From assembly GCA_013816645.1 (NCBI GenBank), contig JACDEC010000205.1:1-6052 (forward strand): a stretch of 6,052 nt of DNA, written 5' to 3'. A program made the translations under genes and the position numbers. The notes under the pieces are model-generated. The model was not told the DNA's origin, did not search any database, and saw nothing but the letters and a program-made list of their open reading frames with translations. This DNA comes from Planctomycetota bacterium. GTDB lineage: Bacteria; Planctomycetota; UBA11346. Below are positions 1 through 5,039 of the stretch, piece after piece (position 1 is the stretch's first letter; every line of letters begins with the position of its first letter).

Positions 1-12
1 CCCCCCCCCCCC
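1..12. repeat. Poly-C homopolymer at the window edge
   Basis: Twelve consecutive C bases open the window, read as G12 on the strand of the ribosomal operon. They lie just beyond the operon terminator. The run could be a real homopolymer tract or an assembly or contig-edge artefact, and the sequence alone cannot separate these. No gene is visible in it. Confidence 0.6.
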
Positions 13-19
13 GACCCCT

Positions 20-77
20 CGTCAGCGCCAACAGAAAGGCCCGCTGGAATATCCAGCGGGCCTCGTTGGCGCTGACG
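20..77 (-). terminator. Nested double-stem terminator after rpmE2
   Basis: Two perfect inverted repeats are nested here. The outer 13-bp arms are 20-32 and 65-77 (CGTCAGCGCCAAC and its complement). The inner 12-bp arms are 37-48 and 52-63 (AGGCCCGCTGGA and its complement) with a 3-base loop. On the minus strand the inner GC-rich hairpin is followed at once by TTTCTGTT, which is the layout of an intrinsic terminator. It begins 6 bases past the rpmE2 stop codon and so ends the ribosomal operon. The outer stem would put the T-rich tail inside a larger loop, so it may act as a second stabilising stem or an RNA 3'-end protector. Read on the plus strand the structure is also GC-rich but lacks a T tract. 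Confidence 0.85.
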
Positions 78-83
78 CGAGAA

Positions 84-359
84 CTACTTCTTCTTGAGGA
101 CGCTCGAGAGCGCACCCAGCTTGTCGCCGTAGCGCTTGCCGAACTTCTCGACGCGGCCGGCGGTATCGAGGATGCGCTGCTGGCCCGTGTAGAACGGGTG
201 GCTCGAGCTCGAGACGTCGACCTTGATCAGGGGGTATTCCTTGCCCTCGACCGTGGTCGTCGCTTCGGACTTCACCGAGCTCAGCGCGCGGAACTGCGCA
301 CCGGTGACGGTGTCCTGGAAGATGACGTAGCGCGCCTTGGGATGGATCTCGGCTTTCAT
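84..359 (-). CDS. rpmE2: 50S ribosomal protein L31, type B (zinc-free)
   Basis: This encodes a 91-residue large-subunit protein of the L31 type B family. Recognisable features are the N-terminal MKAEIHP followed by an aromatic stretch, a serine cluster SSSSHPFYTG at residues 50-59, and the basic segment GRVEKFGKRYG at 68-78. There is no cysteine, so the zinc site of classical L31 is absent, as expected for the paralogue that in many bacteria replaces the zinc form when zinc is scarce. The ATG start is preceded by AAGAGGA at good spacing, and this Shine-Dalgarno overlaps the rplI stop codon, so translation is probably coupled to rplI. Only 9 bases separate the two genes. It is the last gene of the operon and is followed by a terminator. 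Whether it is zinc-regulated is doubtful, since no separate promoter is visible. Confidence 0.93.
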   Translation of the reverse strand: MKAEIHPKARYVIFQDTVTGAQFRALSSVKSEATTTVEGKEYPLIKVDVSSSSHPFYTGQQRILDTAGRVEKFGKRYGDKLGALSSVLKKK

Positions 360-368
360 GGCGTCCTC

Positions 369-1073
369 TTACTTCTTCGACTTGGCGTCGGGCTTGCCCG
401 GCGCGGGTGCAGCAGGCTTGGCGGAGGCCTTCGCGGGAGCGGCTTCCGGGGCCTTGCCGAGATTCTTGATCTTGGACTCGAACTTCTTGGTGCCCTTGTC
501 CGCAGCGGGTGCGGCTTCGGCCACCGGCGCCGCCGCAGCGGCGGGGGCCGCAGCGGGATCGCTGGGCTTGGCACCGGCCGCTGCCGCGATGGTCTCGTCG
601 AGCGACGGCGCGTTCGGATCGCTGTTCACCACTTCGAGGGTGATCTCGACGCCGACGTTCTTGTGCAGCCGGATCTCGACTTTGTAGCGGCCCAGGCGCT
701 TGATCTTGTCGTGCAGGTGGACCTGCTTGGTGTCGATCTCGAGGCCGCTCTTGGCCAGCGCCTGGACGATCTCCTTGGCGCCGATCGAACCGAAGAGCTC
801 GGTGTCGTGGGCGACGCGGGCGGAGATCTGGATGCTCTTGCCTTCCATGCTCTTCTTGAGCACGGCGGCCTTGCCTTCGCGCTGGACCTCGGCCTTCGAG
901 GCCTTCTCGCGCAGCACCTCGATCTGACGCTTGGCGGCGACGCCAGCGGGGATCGCGAGCTCGTAGGGGAAGAGGTAGTTGCGAGCGTAACCGGGGGACA
1001 CCTTCACGATGTCGCCCATGTTACCCAGCTTGAGCACGTCCTGGGTGAGCAGGACTTCCTGGCGCCTTGCCAT
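369..1073 (-). CDS. rplI: 50S ribosomal protein L9 with long C-terminal extension
   Basis: Ribosomal protein L9 binds 23S rRNA at the base of the L1 stalk and projects away from the ribosome. The N-terminal domain is clear: EVLLTQDV at residues 6-13, then the family signature around residues 17-40 containing GYARNYLFP. A long connecting helix follows at about 45-78. The C-terminal domain ends near residue 150 (GVEITLEVV). Bacterial L9 is usually about 150 residues. This product has 234, with an extra 84-residue tail rich in Ala, Pro and Lys that includes a basic island KGTKKFESKIKNLGK at 193-207. The frame is uninterrupted, so the tail looks real and not a frameshift. The ATG is preceded by AAGGA eight bases upstream. 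The gene starts 30 bases after rpsR and ends 9 bases before rpmE2. The function of the tail is unknown. Confidence 0.95.
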   Translation of the reverse strand: MARRQEVLLTQDVLKLGNMGDIVKVSPGYARNYLFPYELAIPAGVAAKRQIEVLREKASKAEVQREGKAAVLKKSMEGKSIQISARVAHDTELFGSIGAKEIVQALAKSGLEIDTKQVHLHDKIKRLGRYKVEIRLHKNVGVEITLEVVNSDPNAPSLDETIAAAAGAKPSDPAAAPAAAAAPVAEAAPAADKGTKKFESKIKNLGKAPEAAPAKASAKPAAPAPGKPDAKSKK

Positions 1074-1103
1074 GGGATGATTCCTTGATGCGTAGAAAAA
1101 AAG

Positions 1104-1361
1104 TTACTCGCCGACGTACGGCAGCAGAGCGAGGAAGCGGGCGCGCTTGATCGCAGTCGTCACCTGGCGCTGGTAGAAAGCGCTGGAACCGTTGCGCTTG
1201 CGCGCGTTGATCTTGCCCTGGGCGCTGACGTAGCGACCGAGAATGCCGATGTCGCGGTAGTCGACTTCGAAGACGCCGTCCTTCTCGAACCGGCAGAACT
1301 TCGGAGCCTCGGTGCGCTTCTGGCGGGGCTTGCGCTTCTTCTTGATGAACTTGGGGGGCAT
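1104..1361 (-). CDS. rpsR: 30S ribosomal protein S18
   Basis: This is an 85-residue small-subunit protein that pairs with S6 on the central domain of 16S rRNA. The core is conserved: VDYRDIGIL at about residues 33-41, [10 protein letters not shown] at 49-58 and the C-terminal signature [12 protein letters not shown] at 71-82. The N-terminus is a strongly basic tail, [10 protein letters not shown] at 7-16. Only one cysteine remains (C23, in CRFE), where many homologues have CRFC and further cysteines, so this looks like a form without the metal-binding set. The product is about ten residues longer than the commonest length of 75. The start ATG has AGGA seven bases upstream. It lies 21 bases after ssb and 30 bases before rplI, in the expected position within the rpsF-ssb-rpsR-rplI order. 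Confidence 0.96.
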   Translation of the reverse strand: MPPKFIKKKRKPRQKRTEAPKFCRFEKDGVFEVDYRDIGILGRYVSAQGKINARKRNGSSAFYQRQVTTAIKRARFLALLPYVGE

Positions 1362-1382
1362 CGTGTGGTCCTGGAGATGGAG

Positions 1383-1853
1383 TTAGAAAGGAGGTTCGTC
1401 GTCAGCGGGCGCCGGCGCGGAGCCAGCGGCCTTGGCCGGGGGAGCAGCCTCGGCATCGTCGGTCCCCGCCACCGGAGCGCCGGCGCCACGGTCGCCGCCG
1501 GGGCCACCTTGGCCGCCGCGCGAATCGAGGAATTGCACGTTATCGGCGACGATCTTCAGCTTGGAGCGCTTCTGGCCGGACTCCTTGTCCTCCCAGCTGT
1601 CGAGGCGCAGGCGGCCCTCGACGTAGCAACCGCGGCCCTTGGTCAGGTACTGCCCGACCAGTTCGGCGGTGCGGCCCCAGGCTTCGACGTCCACGAAGGT
1701 CGTCTCTTCCTTGAGCTGTCCGTCGTTCGCCTTGTACTTGCGGTTGATCGCCAGACCGAAGTCGGCAACCGCGCGCTCGTTGGCGAAGAAGCGCACCTGC
1801 GGATCGCGGGTGAGGTTCCCGGCCAGCATCACGCGGTTGAGCTGCAGGCTCAT
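1383..1853 (-). CDS. ssb: Single-stranded DNA-binding protein SSB
   Basis: SSB coats single-stranded DNA during replication, repair and recombination. The OB fold covers roughly residues 1-110, with hallmarks LNRVMLAGNLTRDP at 5-18, FGLAINRKY at 32-40, TTFVDVEAWG at 51-60 and YLTKGRGCYVEGRLR at 69-83. A flexible Gly/Ala/Pro linker follows at about 112-149. The last six residues, DDEPPF, are the classical acidic tip that recruits partner proteins such as RecQ, Exo I and the clamp loader. Total length (156) is normal. The ATG lies 4 bases after the rpsF stop codon, and no strong Shine-Dalgarno is visible there, so initiation probably depends on coupling to rpsF. Its place between rpsF and rpsR matches the common bacterial arrangement. 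Confidence 0.97.
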   Translation of the reverse strand: MSLQLNRVMLAGNLTRDPQVRFFANERAVADFGLAINRKYKANDGQLKEETTFVDVEAWGRTAELVGQYLTKGRGCYVEGRLRLDSWEDKESGQKRSKLKIVADNVQFLDSRGGQGGPGGDRGAGAPVAGTDDAEAAPPAKAAGSAPAPADDEPPF

Positions 1854-1857
1854 GGGT

Positions 1858-2232
1858 TCAGTACATCTCGGTCTGGGCGACCAGCGCGGCGGCTGCGGCG
1901 GCCTCGGCAGCCTTCTTGCGCTGCTCTTTCATGGCTTCGAGCGCCTTGCCATCGCGGGCGATGGTCAGGTGGCGCAGCACCAACTCGCTGAGCTGGAGGC
2001 GGCGGTTGATCTTGTCGATCGCCAGCGGGTCGGCGGTGAGGTAGCCGAGCAGGTAGAGGGCTGTGGTCTCGCCGGCGATCGGGTAGGCGAGCTTGCGCTC
2101 TTCCCACTTGTCGAACTCGGAGAACTGGGCCCCCTCCGACTCGAACATGCCGCGGACCGCGGCAACGGTGCCGTCATAGTCAGCGCGGGCGGCGGCGGAG
2201 CGGACCAGGATGGTGGTCTCGTATTGGCGCAT
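1858..2232 (-). CDS. rpsF: 30S ribosomal protein S6
   Basis: This is a 124-residue S6, first gene of the operon. It begins MRQYETTILV, has the family segment KWEERKLAYPI at residues 42-52, then YLLGYLTADP at 60-69 and the closing helix and strand with LQLSELVLRHLTIARDG at 79-95. S6 forms a heterodimer with S18 and binds the central domain of 16S rRNA. Beyond the fold is an Ala/Lys-rich tail, about residues 98-119, ending TEMY. This is not the polyglutamylated tail known from E. coli. The ATG is preceded by AGAGAGGGA at suitable spacing. The upstream region carries two hairpins that may serve feedback control by the S6:S18 pair. The stop codon is 4 bases from the ssb start. Confidence 0.96.
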   Translation of the reverse strand: MRQYETTILVRSAAARADYDGTVAAVRGMFESEGAQFSEFDKWEERKLAYPIAGETTALYLLGYLTADPLAIDKINRRLQLSELVLRHLTIARDGKALEAMKEQRKKAAEAAAAAALVAQTEMY

Positions 2233-2269
2233 GGGATCCCTCTCTGGGACATGCGGTTCATCATGGACG

Positions 2270-2315
2270 TCGCACCGGTTTCGGTGCGAGGGGAGCCGGC
2301 GACGTTGCCGGCTCC
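2270..2315 (-). promoter_or_regulatory. Twin-hairpin leader of the rpsF operon, candidate S6:S18 control element
   Basis: Two stem-loops sit side by side in the 5' leader, 38 to 83 bases before the rpsF start. The upstream one in transcript order has a 9-bp stem (2292-2300 with 2307-2315, GGAGCCGGC) and a 6-base loop. The second has an 8-bp stem (2270-2277 with 2282-2289, TCGCACCG) and a 4-base loop. A copy of ATGGACGTCG (plus-strand reading) lies on each side, at 2263-2272 and 2317-2326. Its palindromic GACGTC core could let the two copies pair and enclose the hairpins. In many bacteria the rpsF leader contains an RNA motif with an exposed CCG that binds the S6:S18 complex. CACCG and ACCGG occur in the second hairpin here, but I cannot show that the consensus fold is met. 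The structures are seen directly; the role is inferred. Confidence 0.4.
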
Positions 2316-2353
2316 GATGGACGTCGACTGCGCGTGAGCGCCTTCGACCGTAT

Positions 2354-2359
2354 TGTCAA
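2354..2359 (-). promoter_or_regulatory. Consensus -35 box (TTGACA), possible rpsF operon promoter
   Basis: A perfect TTGACA lies on the minus strand 122 bases upstream of rpsF, directly abutting the hairpin that follows rpsT. No convincing -10 box is found 16-18 bases downstream, where the sequence is CACGCG-like. This is therefore only a possible promoter element. If it is used, the twin-hairpin region would lie in the transcribed leader. Confidence 0.35.
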
Positions 2360-2385
2360 CGACCGCGGCTCGAAGGCCGCGGCCG
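2360..2385 (-). terminator. Hairpin just after rpsT, possible terminator without T tract
   Basis: A 10-bp stem with one G-U pair is formed by 2376-2385 and 2360-2369 around a 6-base loop, starting 5 bases past the rpsT stop codon. It is extremely GC-rich. No T run follows, and the next bases are TTGACAATA. It could be a weak terminator, an RNA 3'-end stabiliser, or part of the leader of the downstream operon if rpsT and rpsF are co-transcribed. Confidence 0.45.
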
Positions 2386-2390
2386 ATACA

Positions 2391-2774
2391 CTACTTGGCG
2401 GGCTTCGCCGTGGGCTTGGCTGCGCCGGACTTGGCTGCGCCGGACTTGGCTGCGCCGGGCTTGGCTTCGCTGGGCTTGGCGACCCGGGCGGCCTTGACGG
2501 GCTTGGCTGACGTCTCGGGCGTGATCAGCTTCGCCGCCATGCGCGATTTGACCCGCGCGGCAGCGTTCTTGTGGATCACCTTGAGCGAGGAGGCCTGGTC
2601 GAGGCGCTGGCTGAGGCGCTGGTAGAGCCCCTTGGCGTCGTCGACCTTGCCGTCATGGAGCGCGCGCAGGAACTGCTTGCGGATGGTCTTGAGTTCGGTC
2701 GTGCGGTCGCGATTGCGGGTCCGGCGCTCGAGACTCTGGCGCAGTCGCTTGGCAGCACTGACGGTATGGGGCAT
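2391..2774 (-). CDS. rpsT: 30S ribosomal protein S20 with C-terminal repeat tail
   Basis: S20 is a three-helix, highly basic protein that binds 16S rRNA in the body of the small subunit. The core is recognisable: MPHTVSAAKRLRQ at residues 1-13, a long basic helix through about 40, and the third helix HKNAAARVKSRMAAKL at 68-83. Bacterial S20 is usually 85-90 residues. This one has 127, because a 44-residue tail of Ala, Lys, Pro and Ser follows, built partly from the pentad (S/P)GAAK encoded by a 15-base tandem repeat. The start ATG has GAGGA ten bases upstream. The gene lies on the same strand as the rpsF operon but is separated by 158 bases that hold a hairpin and a -35-like box, so it is probably its own transcript. 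Confidence 0.92.
   Translation of the reverse strand: MPHTVSAAKRLRQSLERRTRNRDRTTELKTIRKQFLRALHDGKVDDAKGLYQRLSQRLDQASSLKVIHKNAAARVKSRMAAKLITPETSAKPVKAARVAKPSEAKPGAAKSGAAKSGAAKPTAKPAK
2412..2480. repeat. 15-base tandem repeat within the 3' end of rpsT
   Basis: About 4.6 copies of a 15-base unit lie head to tail. On the plus strand the units start at 2412, 2427, 2442, 2457 and 2472, with consensus GGRCTTGGCTGCGCC. The second and third copies are identical, and the fourth differs at two places. The period is a multiple of three, so the rpsT frame is kept and the repeats encode alanine- and lysine-rich pentads. Such an array is prone to copy-number change by replication slippage. Confidence 0.85.
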
Positions 2775-2801
2775 ATCTGGTCGGTCCTCGAAGGGCGGGT
2801 G

Positions 2802-2828
2802 ACGATAGTGGGATCATTCTGATTGCAA
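2802..2828 (-). promoter_or_regulatory. Weak candidate promoter for rpsT
   Basis: On the minus strand TTGCAA (2823-2828) is followed after 15 bases by TATCGT (2802-2807), about 27 bases upstream of the rpsT start codon. Both boxes are partial matches and the spacing is short. The location between TPR and rpsT genes and the need for a start site make it plausible, nothing more. Confidence 0.25.
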
Positions 2829-2865
2829 GGGCGTCCTGGAATTGGACCTGGGCGACTTGCTTCAT

Positions 2866-2900
2866 GTGCGAAGTGCGAAGTGCGAGGTGCGAGGTGCGGC
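2866..2900. repeat. Five-copy heptamer array GTGCGRN, first copy
   Basis: Five 7-base units run without gaps: GTGCGAA, GTGCGAA, GTGCGAG, GTGCGAG, GTGCGGC. The array lies in the 181-base intergenic region between the TPR gene and rpsT, downstream of the TPR stop codon and upstream of the rpsT start. The same unit family, also in five copies, recurs at 5948-5982. Units of 7 bases with no spacer rule out a CRISPR array. The role is unknown. On the minus strand it reads as repeated TTCGCAC. Confidence 0.85.
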
Positions 2901-2955
2901 TGATGCAGCGCGCTGCGAGCTACTCGGTCGTTCCAGGGTCAGTCGGGGGTCAGGT

Positions 2956-4326
2956 TTAGCCGCCCTGCAACGCCGACAGACGCGCCGCGGCGTCCTTGTA
3001 GCCGAGATCCATCTCGACGATGCGCGTGTAGTCGGCGATCGCCTCGGCCTTCTTGCCGCTCTCTTCATAGAGCCGCGCGCGCGAAAAGCGCACCAGCTTG
3101 GCCTCGTCGACCGAGTCGTCCTCGCACAGCTTGAGGTACGACTCGTATTGCTGGATCGCCAGGTCGAAGAGCCGCTTCTTGGTGAAGCAATGCCCGAGGT
3201 AACGGTGCGACTGCTTGCGCAGGCGCGGGTCGCGCACGGTCTGCTGCAGTTCGGCTGCCGCCTCGTCGATCTGCCCACCCTGGAGCAGGCGCAGCGCGAG
3301 ATTGTAGCGGTGCCCGGATTCGGTGGGCTGGCGTTCGACGCGCTTGCGGTACTCCTCGATCTCGATCTCGACGAGTTCCTGCTTCGCAGCGGTCGCATCC
3401 TGCTGCGCCGCTTCCAACGCGGCGATCTTCGCCTTGGCGTCGTCGATGCGGGTGTCCCCGATGCGCATGGTCACCACGAAGTCGTGGGGGTCGACCTGTT
3501 GGGCCTGTTCGAAGGCCGCGCGCGCATTGGCGAAGTCGTTGATCCGGCGGTAGATGTCGCCCTTTTTGACCATCAGCGACTTGTCGGCCGGGTTGGCCTT
3601 GAGGTCGTCGTCGATGTAGCTGATCACCTCACGCGCCTCTTCCGGCGTGCGGATGATGCGGTTCATCGCTTCCTGGCGATGCGCCTTGTCGCTGCTGGTC
3701 AGTTGGGCGCGGTAGTCGCCCGCGCCGCCGGAGGCCTTCGACTGGCGGGCCAGCATCGACTTCGACGCTTCCCAGTTCTTGAGCAGGCGCCCGGCCTCGG
3801 TGTGGTTGGGCACCGCACGCTCGAGTTCGCCCATGGTCTTGAGCGCCTTGTCGAGCGCTTCGCCGTCGGTGTTGCCGCTGTTCTTGAATTTCTCGTAGTA
3901 GAGGTGCGCGAGATTGAAGAGCACATCGCCATTGAACATGCCGGTCGCGCGCACTTCCTCGTAGAGGAAGATCGCGACTTCGGAGATCTGCTTGGTGCCA
4001 CCCTGGTAGATGCGGTACGCGGCATCGCCCGCGGCGGCGAAGCCCTTGGCGTCGGGAGCCTTGCCCGCGCGCTTGATCGCGCCGGTCAGCTGCTTGTGCG
4101 GGTCCTTGCTGAGCGTCGGCATGGAGACCGTGCCCATGCCGAAGAGGCCGCCGCTCTTGCCGCTCTCCTTGGCGCGACGACGGGCCGCCTCGACGAGCAG
4201 GCGGACGACCTCGACGTTGGTGGGATCGACCTCCTGGCACTCTTCAGTGATCTCGATGGCCATGTCGAAGTTGCGCTTGTCGAGCGCCTGCTTGGCGCGG
4301 GCAAGGTGCTTGCTGAGGTCAACCAT
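2956..4326 (-). CDS. Cytoplasmic tetratricopeptide-repeat protein of unknown function
   Basis: I do not recognise a named gene. The 456-residue product has TPR-like helical pairs at about residues 5-38 (AL-KRNFDMAIEI, DPTN), 247-281 (KGDIYRRINDFANARAAFEQ, VDP), 336-368, 372-402 and 411-444 (ARLYEESGKKAEAIADYTRI). A looser helical region lies at about 95-190. A Gly/Met-rich linker GGLFGMGTVSMP is at 59-70, and a charged, coiled-coil-like stretch is at about 291-333. There is no signal peptide, membrane segment or catalytic motif, so it is probably a cytoplasmic scaffold or adaptor. I chose the ATG at 4326 because TPR homology starts there. An upstream in-frame ATG at 4425 would add 33 residues with no repeat character and would cover the divergent promoter region. 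No strong Shine-Dalgarno is seen. It is divergent from def and is not obviously co-transcribed with rpsT. Confidence 0.85.
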   Translation of the reverse strand: MVDLSKHLARAKQALDKRNFDMAIEITEECQEVDPTNVEVVRLLVEAARRRAKESGKSGGLFGMGTVSMPTLSKDPHKQLTGAIKRAGKAPDAKGFAAAGDAAYRIYQGGTKQISEVAIFLYEEVRATGMFNGDVLFNLAHLYYEKFKNSGNTDGEALDKALKTMGELERAVPNHTEAGRLLKNWEASKSMLARQSKASGGAGDYRAQLTSSDKAHRQEAMNRIIRTPEEAREVISYIDDDLKANPADKSLMVKKGDIYRRINDFANARAAFEQAQQVDPHDFVVTMRIGDTRIDDAKAKIAALEAAQQDATAAKQELVEIEIEEYRKRVERQPTESGHRYNLALRLLQGGQIDEAAAELQQTVRDPRLRKQSHRYLGHCFTKKRLFDLAIQQYESYLKLCEDDSVDEAKLVRFSRARLYEESGKKAEAIADYTRIVEMDLGYKDAAARLSALQGG

Positions 4327-4359
4327 GGAGTAAGTGTCCCGAGATGCGCCAGAATTGTG

Positions 4360-4388
4360 TCGAAAAGACAAAATCCGGATTGCGTCAA
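4360..4388 (-). promoter_or_regulatory. Candidate promoter of the TPR gene
   Basis: Minus-strand TTGACG (4383-4388) is followed after 17 bases by TTTCGA (4360-4365). The -35 box is good and the -10 box poor. Its -35 overlaps that of the opposite, def-directed candidate, and both sit in an imperfect palindrome with arms GATTG and CAATC (4378-4382, 4386-4390). This could be a shared regulator site or simply the overlap of two promoters. Confidence 0.3.
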
Positions 4389-4407
4389 TCGGTCGGCACT
4401 CTAGGAT
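4380..4407 (+). promoter_or_regulatory. Candidate def promoter
   Basis: Plus-strand TTGCGT (4380-4385) and TAGGAT (4402-4407) are spaced by 16 bases, giving a sigma-70-like layout with four of six matches in the -10 box. Transcription would begin near 4413-4416, leaving a leader of about 28 bases before the def ATG at 4442. This supports that start over the upstream ATG at 4334, which lies ahead of the promoter. Confidence 0.4.
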
Positions 4408-4441
4408 ACACCCCTGCGAAGCCAAGCCCGGAAATGTCGAT

Positions 4442-5032
4442 ATGGCGAACTCTGGACCAACGACCTACCCCGACGTCCTGACCATCCTGCAGTACCCGGC
4501 CCCCGTGCTGCGCAAGCTCGCGACCCCGGTGACCGCCTTCGACGAACGGTTGCGGGCCTTCGCTGAACGCATGTTCGAGACCATGTACGCGGCCAAGGGT
4601 GTCGGCTTGGCGGCACCGCAGGTCGGGGTCAGCCGACGCCTGTTCGTCACCGATCACGCCCAACGCGACGGCAACGGTCACAGCGACCGGCGGGTCTTCA
4701 TCAACCCGCGCATCGAAAATGCCTCCGGCGAAGAGACCTACGAGGAGGGCTGCCTGAGCTTCCCCGGCGTCTACGCCAAGGTCACCCGCCACAACCGCTT
4801 CGATTTCGTCTACCAGGACCTGCTCGGCTTCGAGCAGCGCCTGACCCTCGACGTCGAGGCCGGCGACTTCCTCGGCGTGGTCGTCCAGCACGAACTCGAC
4901 CACCTCGACGGCAAGGTCTTCGTCGACCATCTCACCGCCGCCCAGGTCACGCTGGTCAAGCGCCGGCTGCGCGAGATGGAGAAGGACTACAAGACCGAGC
5001 ACGGCAAGGCGGGCGCGGTGCTTCGGAGATGA
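4442..5032 (+). CDS. def: Peptide deformylase
   Basis: This metalloenzyme removes the formyl group from the N-terminal methionine of nascent proteins at the ribosome exit. With the ATG at 4442 the product has 196 residues, within the normal range for the family. All three active-site motifs are intact: motif I GVGLAAPQ at residues 53-60, motif II EGCLSFP at 102-108 with the metal-ligand cysteine C104, and motif III QHELDHLDG at 149-157 with ligands H150 and H154 and catalytic E151. The frame extends upstream to an ATG at 4334, but the 36 added residues look unlike the family and would overlap the TPR start region and the promoter. GGAAA lies a few bases before the chosen start, a modest Shine-Dalgarno. 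A short basic tail follows the last helix. It is probably monocistronic or followed by the kinase gene 121 bases on. No fmt gene, its frequent partner, is present here. Confidence 0.96.
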   Translation: MANSGPTTYPDVLTILQYPAPVLRKLATPVTAFDERLRAFAERMFETMYAAKGVGLAAPQVGVSRRLFVTDHAQRDGNGHSDRRVFINPRIENASGEETYEEGCLSFPGVYAKVTRHNRFDFVYQDLLGFEQRLTLDVEAGDFLGVVVQHELDHLDGKVFVDHLTAAQVTLVKRRLREMEKDYKTEHGKAGAVLRR

Positions 5033-5039
5033 ACGCTAA

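Noticed and set aside
66..1088. 340-codon plus-strand frame opposite rpmE2 and rplI
   Set aside because: It is antisense to two unmistakable ribosomal protein genes and crosses their junction; composition is that of a shadow frame.
1074..1103. T7 run (minus strand, 1096-1102) between rpsR and rplI as a terminator
   Set aside because: Only a 4-bp stem precedes it, too weak for an intrinsic terminator, and rplI follows directly as in the conserved operon.
2905..2916. Perfect 12-base palindrome GCAGCGCGCTGC after the TPR gene
   Set aside because: There is no loop room and no T tract, so it is unlikely to be a terminator; such palindromes are common in GC-rich DNA.
2842..4404. 520-codon open frame on the plus strand opposite the TPR gene
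   Set aside because: The minus-strand frame has clear TPR periodicity. The plus-strand product is Leu/Val/Arg/Asp-rich with no recognisable motif, typical of the complement of a high-GC gene, and it has no good ribosome site.
4327..4425. 33-residue N-terminal extension of the TPR protein
   Set aside because: It would span the divergent promoter region and shows no repeat or signal-peptide character.
4334..4441. Upstream ATG giving deformylase 36 more residues
   Set aside because: It lies before the candidate promoter, has no Shine-Dalgarno, and the added residues do not resemble the family N-terminus.
4385..5002. 205-codon minus-strand frame opposite def
   Set aside because: Deformylase motifs are fully intact on the plus strand; the opposite frame shows nothing recognisable.
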